From the NCBI GenBank assembly GCA_964230215.1, contig CAXRGQ010000001.1, positions 124,001 through 188,000 on the forward strand: a DNA stretch of 64,000 nucleotides, written 5' to 3'. Positions 59,517-64,000 of the stretch are shown here, one piece after another. The notes beneath the pieces are model-generated. The model made no database searches, was not told where the DNA came from, and saw only the letters and a program-made list of their open reading frames with translations. This stretch comes from JAUILH01 sp964230215 (GTDB lineage Bacteria; Bacteroidota; Bacteroidia; Flavobacteriales_D; JAUILH01). How positions within the stretch are numbered: the first letter of the stretch is position 1; every line of letters starts with the position of its first letter. The position numbers were made by a program, and so were the translations under genes.

Positions 59517-61619
59517 TTAGATGGATACGCGTTTGCCATTAACGAACTTCACGACAAAAACACCTTCATATCCTGCTTGAGATGCAACGGATCTGTAGGC
59601 TCTTGCTTCATCAATATTTGAAAACTCACCAGCTGTATATTTTATGAGACCATAACGCTTATACTTGCCAACATTTTCTAGCCCACTAAACATTTCATGA
59701 CTCAAGTCTAAGTCCTTGCTTGTTGACATTAGCTGAACTTTATATACGATTCCTTCTCCCACCTCATTGGAACTATTATTATTGGATGCGTTGGTAGATG
59801 AATTAGTATTTGCAGTGCTATTTGATGCTGTGTTTTTATTACCTCCAACGGTATATCCGTGTATTGGACTCTTTGGAATATCTGGAATTGGGTTTGTACT
59901 TGCCAATAGATCCACATCTTGTGGTGTACCGAACTGAATGGTTACGCGTCTATTCTGATGGTGATCATCTTCAGGAGAGTTAACGCTAGGAGTTTCCACT
60001 GCTAATCTTGTTTCCCCATAGTAACCAAGGTTTAATCGTGACTCACTGATGCCTTTATCTACTAAGTATTTTCTTGCTGACAACACCCTTTTATCCGATA
60101 ACCACATATTATATGGGTCAGTATCGCGAATATCACAATGTCCCTCCATTCTGACGTGCCAATCTGGATATTTCTCCATAACCATCGCAACTCGATTTAA
60201 GATCATTCTAGAATCGAACGTGAGATAATACTTATCTAGGTCGAAATAAATTATAGCTTCAAGCAACTCCATATCTAAATCCCCTGGGGGATTTGATGGT
60301 TTAGCCGTATCTGCTGGTGGGTCATTCTTCGTTATAAACACCGTATCCACGCGTACCTGTGGCGGTATCACATCTGTTGGGTTATTTTTGTCGATATATA
60401 CTGTATCTACACGAACTAAAGGAGGTGGTGGATCGCCAGGGACGGTTTTAGTAATGTAAACCGTATCCACTCTTGTGATTTGCGGTGGAAAGCTATCGTT
60501 GCTTGCAATAGGCGGCGATTGCTTTGGTAGCTGAATGTAGAATAAGGTATCTCTTGGCACAGTAATTACAAGCGTATCGCCTTTATCCTCCATTCGAATA
60601 GTATCGTTTTTGTGTAGCATTTGTTTGACTACAACTACTTCACCAGGATCTGCTTGAACAAATACTGTATCAATGCGTGAGGTATCAATTCTTGGAGGAA
60701 GTGGAGGCCATACCCAACCTACTACTTTTGCTGTAAAAATATCGCTCAATTCGCCATTTCTATTGCTCGACCAATACACTTCATTATCGGAACGAATAAA
60801 ATATGCATCAAAAGCTTCAGAGTTAATTTGTGGGCCAAGGTTGGTTGGCTCAGACCAATTTTGCCATGTGTGATCCATTCTTACCGAATAGAAAATATCA
60901 GCTTCACCGAAACCTCCATGTCCGTTACTACTAAAATACAGAGTATCCGTATCAGGAGATAAGAATGGTGACATTTCGTAGCCCTTGGAGTTGATTTTCG
61001 GCCCAAGATGGATTGGGCTTCCCCAGTTACCTGAGCTATCTTTTAATGACACGTACAAATCCTCCTCACCCAATGAACCTTGACCTTTGTTTGAAATGAG
61101 GAGTACTGTTTCTTCCGAATTTACATGAAAGCCATAATAATCTCCATTTATCTTTAGATCCGGAATTGGCAAGGTCTCTGTTTTTGTCGTCCATTCGCCA
61201 TTCTTCTTACTTGCAATTGCAACTCCTTTTTCAAATGTTCTTTTGCGTTTTAAGTAGGCGTTCAACAAGTAGATGATGTTATCGTTTTGGTTTATTCCGA
61301 ATGCACCATTGTTTTCCTCGTTATTCAAGTCTTCAACATTGATGGCAGTTGTCCATTGCCCATCCACACGTGTAGACACCCAAATATCCTGATCACCATC
61401 CTCTCCGCCTGCATTATCTGGATGAAATGTCCTTACAAAGTAAAGCTTAGAGCTATCCTTTGAGAAAACCGGCATACTCTCCTCATACTGCGAGTTTATC
61501 GCGAGAGACATGGCTACTGGATCTGAGAACAAAAGACTATCACGTAGTTTTTGTCCATTAAGCTCCTTAGCCAAAAGACAAATCAGTAGAAAAAATGTAT
61601 GCTTTAGTGTGATTTTCAC
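59517..61619 (-). CDS. OmpA-family protein with PD40-like propeller and C-terminal SPOR-like domain
   Basis: This is a peptidoglycan-binding envelope protein of a T9SS cassette. The signal peptide is about residues 1-23 (LNGQ). Residues about 30-305 form a beta-propeller of PD40/WD40-like repeats (MPVFSKDSSKLYFV, SPFLSPDTDTLYFSSNGHGGFGEADIFYS). A Pro/Thr/Asp linker with repeated RVDTVYI phrases (about 310-445) follows. The OmpA domain (about 450-565) has IIYFDLDKYYL, EGHCDIRDTD and LGYYGETRL. The last 80 residues (GIVYKVQLMST, then KYTAGEFSNIDEARAYR and GVFVVKFVNGK) look like a SPOR domain. It follows the PorP/SprF gene by 96 bp on the same strand. Confidence 0.92.
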   Translation of the reverse strand: MKITLKHTFFLLICLLAKELNGQKLRDSLLFSDPVAMSLAINSQYEESMPVFSKDSSKLYFVRTFHPDNAGGEDGDQDIWVSTRVDGQWTTAINVEDLNNEENNGAFGINQNDNIIYLLNAYLKRKRTFEKGVAIASKKNGEWTTKTETLPIPDLKINGDYYGFHVNSEETVLLISNKGQGSLGEEDLYVSLKDSSGNWGSPIHLGPKINSKGYEMSPFLSPDTDTLYFSSNGHGGFGEADIFYSVRMDHTWQNWSEPTNLGPQINSEAFDAYFIRSDNEVYWSSNRNGELSDIFTAKVVGWVWPPLPPRIDTSRIDTVFVQADPGEVVVVKQMLHKNDTIRMEDKGDTLVITVPRDTLFYIQLPKQSPPIASNDSFPPQITRVDTVYITKTVPGDPPPPLVRVDTVYIDKNNPTDVIPPQVRVDTVFITKNDPPADTAKPSNPPGDLDMELLEAIIYFDLDKYYLTFDSRMILNRVAMVMEKYPDWHVRMEGHCDIRDTDPYNMWLSDKRVLSARKYLVDKGISESRLNLGYYGETRLAVETPSVNSPEDDHHQNRRVTIQFGTPQDVDLLASTNPIPDIPKSPIHGYTVGGNKNTASNSTANTNSSTNASNNNSSNEVGEGIVYKVQLMSTSKDLDLSHEMFSGLENVGKYKRYGLIKYTAGEFSNIDEARAYRSVASQAGYEGVFVVKFVNGKRVSI

Positions 61620-61715
61620 GTCAATTATTCCATTTCTTGAAATAAAAGTACGTGAGTTATGCTGCGAATTTAGGTGACTATTAAGAAACTATTAACAGCC
61701 CTCTTTTCATTACAT

Positions 61716-62705
61716 CTATTTTTGATTACCCAATGTAAAGCCCATCACCACTTCATGGCTACCTGCGTTGTAGCTTCTTAATCCAGCAACTGAGAAGTCG
61801 TATGAGTATGATAACTTAAACATACCGTTAACATATAAACCAAACATGGCCGATATCGCATCCGTGTGTCGGTAAGATAACCCTCCCCAAATCCAATTAT
61901 CAAACACCGCTTTAACATTCACATCAAATACAACTGGAGCTGGATGCATATATTTTGCAATAACGCTTGGTGTTAATTTTATTCTATCATTACTCAGATA
62001 GAAGTTATATCCTGCCATAGCAAAATGGTGCATTCTTAAATCATAATCACTAGGGTTAGATCTGTTATTGATGCCATATTTAATAAGGTTATTTACTGTA
62101 TAGCCTATAAATAAATCCTCAGAATAAAATAAGGCAGAAGAATTCAAGTCAAAGTAATTCTTTTTGCCTCCATTTGCCATTATAGTTGCGTAATAAGGGT
62201 CTCCAATATCAAGAAGATTAAGGTCTCTTAAAATGTGATTAGATACTCCCCCTTGAACACCTAAAGCAAAATTATATCCATCTATGATGGGAACGTGAAT
62301 AGCATAGGATGCAAGCACATTAGTCCTAACAAAATGCCCGTATTTATCATTAAGTATTATTCCTCCTACACCATGCTTAACTTTTCCAGTAGATATTTTT
62401 GGGTCAGATACTGCACTTTTTGCACCAGGTCTACTAATACGTAAAGATGGGTTATATAAAGGTTTTTTGTTCTTACCAATAGGGCTTGACACACTCAGAT
62501 AATAAGTCTCAGGAGCTCCATTAATACCAACCCATTGCCTTCTGAAGCTAGCGTTAATATCCAACATATCATAAACCCCCGCAAAAGCGTTATTTATAAC
62601 ATAAGGATTGTGCTGAAACTGCGTGTACTGAGGTTGCTGTTGGGCATTCGCGTTCGAAATCGCCACAAACATCAAAATTGTCAATATGTATAACACGTTT
62701 CTCAT
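61716..62705 (-). CDS. PorP/SprF-family outer-membrane protein (second copy)
   Basis: This is a T9SS-linked outer-membrane barrel. The signal peptide is about residues 1-21 (NANAQ), followed by the family opening PQYTQFQHNPYVINNAFAGVYDMLDINASFRRQWVG. Many strands end in VMGFTLGNQK. At 329 aa it is slightly shorter than the copy at 25971 and clearly a different branch. It starts 4 bp after the type B substrate and is followed by the OmpA-family gene. This is the common substrate/PorP/OmpA order, in which PorP is thought to hold the substrate and OmpA to anchor the complex to peptidoglycan. Confidence 0.95.
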   Translation of the reverse strand: MRNVLYILTILMFVAISNANAQQQPQYTQFQHNPYVINNAFAGVYDMLDINASFRRQWVGINGAPETYYLSVSSPIGKNKKPLYNPSLRISRPGAKSAVSDPKISTGKVKHGVGGIILNDKYGHFVRTNVLASYAIHVPIIDGYNFALGVQGGVSNHILRDLNLLDIGDPYYATIMANGGKKNYFDLNSSALFYSEDLFIGYTVNNLIKYGINNRSNPSDYDLRMHHFAMAGYNFYLSNDRIKLTPSVIAKYMHPAPVVFDVNVKAVFDNWIWGGLSYRHTDAISAMFGLYVNGMFKLSYSYDFSVAGLRSYNAGSHEVVMGFTLGNQK

Positions 62706-62709
62706 AGCA

Positions 62710-64000
62710 TTAGAATTTTGTCACAATACTTACATATCCAGTGAATACTGTGTTTGCCTCATCATTCAGCCTAATTACATAATAGTAAGATCCAGTCGGT
62801 AAATCATAGTTGTTATATCTTCCATTCCATGGAATACTATATCCATCTTGTTTGTAGATTCTAGACCCCCATCTATTATAGATTTCCACATAACATTCTG
62901 GGAACCATAAATTCAGGTTAGGTATTACCCATTCATCATTGTAGCCATCCCCGTTTGGTGTTATTGCATCAGGAATATCTAACTCAAGTGCACATCTTAC
63001 ATTATCAATATCGAATGAACATGTTGCGCTATTTCCAACAGCATCCACTACCTCATAAGATATAGTATTAATACCATCAGGCAATAAACTTCCAGAAGCG
63101 AATCCTAAAATCTGAGTTGTTACAGAACCTGAACAGTTATCTAAACCTACTGGAACAGGCCATGCATATGCGCCATCTTCTTGACAAATAATGGTATCGT
63201 TAGGACAAATAATCGTTGGTGCAATGGTATCAAATACATCCAGTTCAAAATCACAGAATGAGATATTGCCCGATTGATCTTCTGAAGTCAATGTGATGGT
63301 CGTAATGCCCGAGTTAACAATTGTACCCGCCACTGGAGATTGTGTAAAGCTTACAATTGAACAGTTATCTGTAGTTGACCCCATCGGGATATAGTCAGGA
63401 ACCACAAACTCACAGTTAGCATCCGCGTATTCGATTTGATCAAATGGACAATTAATTACTGGTGAAATTGTGTCTACTACATTCGCTACTGCAATACATG
63501 TGCTTGTATTTCCACTTTGATCTACTAGGGTTAATTCGACATTGTTGTTTCCTAGCATACTGCAATCGAAGAAGCTAATATCAACCGTTGAAGATGCGAT
63601 TGTACAGTTATCGAATGATGCAGAACCAACATCCGCAGATACGATTGTAGCTTGACCAGCCACGTCTAGGTTTACTGTAATGTTTTGACAAATTGCGGTA
63701 GGTGCAATCGTATCAAGAACAGTAATCGTTGATGTACATGTGCTTGAATTTCCATTCACATCTTCTACAGTAAGCGTCACTGTGTTAGCTCCAAGATTTA
63801 GACAAGAGAAGGTGTAATTATCAAGATAAACTGTATCGACAGCACAATTATCATTTGACCCTGCATCAACATCAGCAGATGTAATTGAAGCCATTCCGTT
63901 TGCATCTAGATATATTGTCTGTGGCTGACACAGCGCAATTGGAGCTACTGTATCCACAACTGTAACAACAGATGAGCAGGTTGAAATATTACCGCTTTGG
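62710..64000 (-). CDS. T9SS type B sorted HYR-repeat surface protein (5' end outside window)
   Basis: The reading frame stays open to the window edge, so only the C-terminal part (about 430 aa) is seen. It consists of tandem HYR-like modules of about 80 aa, each with a phrase such as DTIAPTAICQNITVNLDVAGQA, then DNC and a VDxxGNxSTC strand. At least five such modules are visible. It ends with a type B sorting domain (ITPNGDGYNDEWVIPN, then VEIYNRWGSRIYK, then SYYYVIRLNDEANTVFTGYVSIVTKF). Cys is frequent and evenly spaced, which is unlike cytoplasmic genes nearby. The gene precedes PorP/SprF by 4 bp, so the product is its likely client. The true start and total length are unknown. Confidence 0.92.
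   Translation of the reverse strand, partial: QSGNISTCSSVVTVVDTVAPIALCQPQTIYLDANGMASITSADVDAGSNDNCAVDTVYLDNYTFSCLNLGANTVTLTVEDVNGNSSTCTSTITVLDTIAPTAICQNITVNLDVAGQATIVSADVGSASFDNCTIASSTVDISFFDCSMLGNNNVELTLVDQSGNTSTCIAVANVVDTISPVINCPFDQIEYADANCEFVVPDYIPMGSTTDNCSIVSFTQSPVAGTIVNSGITTITLTSEDQSGNISFCDFELDVFDTIAPTIICPNDTIICQEDGAYAWPVPVGLDNCSGSVTTQILGFASGSLLPDGINTISYEVVDAVGNSATCSFDIDNVRCALELDIPDAITPNGDGYNDEWVIPNLNLWFPECYVEIYNRWGSRIYKQDGYSIPWNGRYNNYDLPTGSYYYVIRLNDEANTVFTGYVSIVTKF

Overview
The window looks like a chromosomal segment of a low-GC marine- or freshwater-type member of the Bacteroidota, probably Flavobacteriales (inference). The signs are many signal peptides ending in (A/G/S)Q, PorP/SprF proteins, gliding-motility-type (type B) and type A C-terminal sorting domains of the type IX secretion system (T9SS), SprB-like repeats, and repeated matches to the Bacteroidota promoter pattern TTG-N18..21-TAnnTTTG. 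I see no transposase, prophage, CRISPR array, tRNA or rRNA.

Layout. 1-6.8 kb: two secreted proteins, RecJ, an MscS channel and a hybrid histidine kinase/LytTR regulator pair. 6.8-10.4 kb: an ECF sigma factor, an unusual anti-sigma-like membrane protein, an outer-membrane barrel, and intergenic DNA rich in palindromes. 10.4-12.6 kb: a hydrolase and two envelope proteins. 12.7-20.1 kb: one long minus-strand assimilatory sulfur operon. It encodes sulfite reductase, siroheme synthesis (CobA, precorrin-2 dehydrogenase), ferredoxin-NADP reductase, ferredoxin, serine acetyltransferase, cysteine synthase and APS/PAPS reductase. 20.2-36.3 kb: envelope proteins, a type B/PorP/type B secretion cassette, ClpX-ClpP and a giant repeat adhesin. 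36.4-43.6 kb: Hpt, Adk, Obg, PAP2 phosphatase, CrcB, a lipoprotein, threonine aldolase and a subtilase. 43.6-46.4 kb: a SAM-I riboswitch ahead of an OsmC-like protein, a homoserine sulfhydrylase-like enzyme and MetX. 46.6-54.7 kb: a minus-strand nucleotide-sugar/polysaccharide operon. 54.8-64 kb: KDO transferase, a type A T9SS protein and a type B substrate/PorP/OmpA cassette running off the end.

The most notable find is the leader of the sulfur operon. A Bacteroidota promoter is followed by two consecutive attenuator modules. Each consists of a short ORF dense in cysteine codons (Cys-Pro-Cys...Cys, then CysCys-Met-Thr-CysCys), followed by an intrinsic terminator. In both modules the end of the short ORF holds a segment complementary to the 5' arm of the following terminator, as expected of an antiterminator. 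This suggests ribosome-mediated, cysteinyl-tRNA-sensing transcription attenuation, in tandem, controlling the whole cysteine pathway. The methionine operon 24 kb away uses a SAM-I riboswitch instead, so the two branches of sulfur amino-acid synthesis appear to be sensed by different RNA devices.

Several starts were moved from the longest ORF to an internal start (cysE, ferredoxin, hpt, threonine aldolase, subtilase, OsmC, UDP-xylose synthase, two secreted proteins). The reasons are promoter position, overlap with a neighbour, or the signal peptide and family N-terminus.
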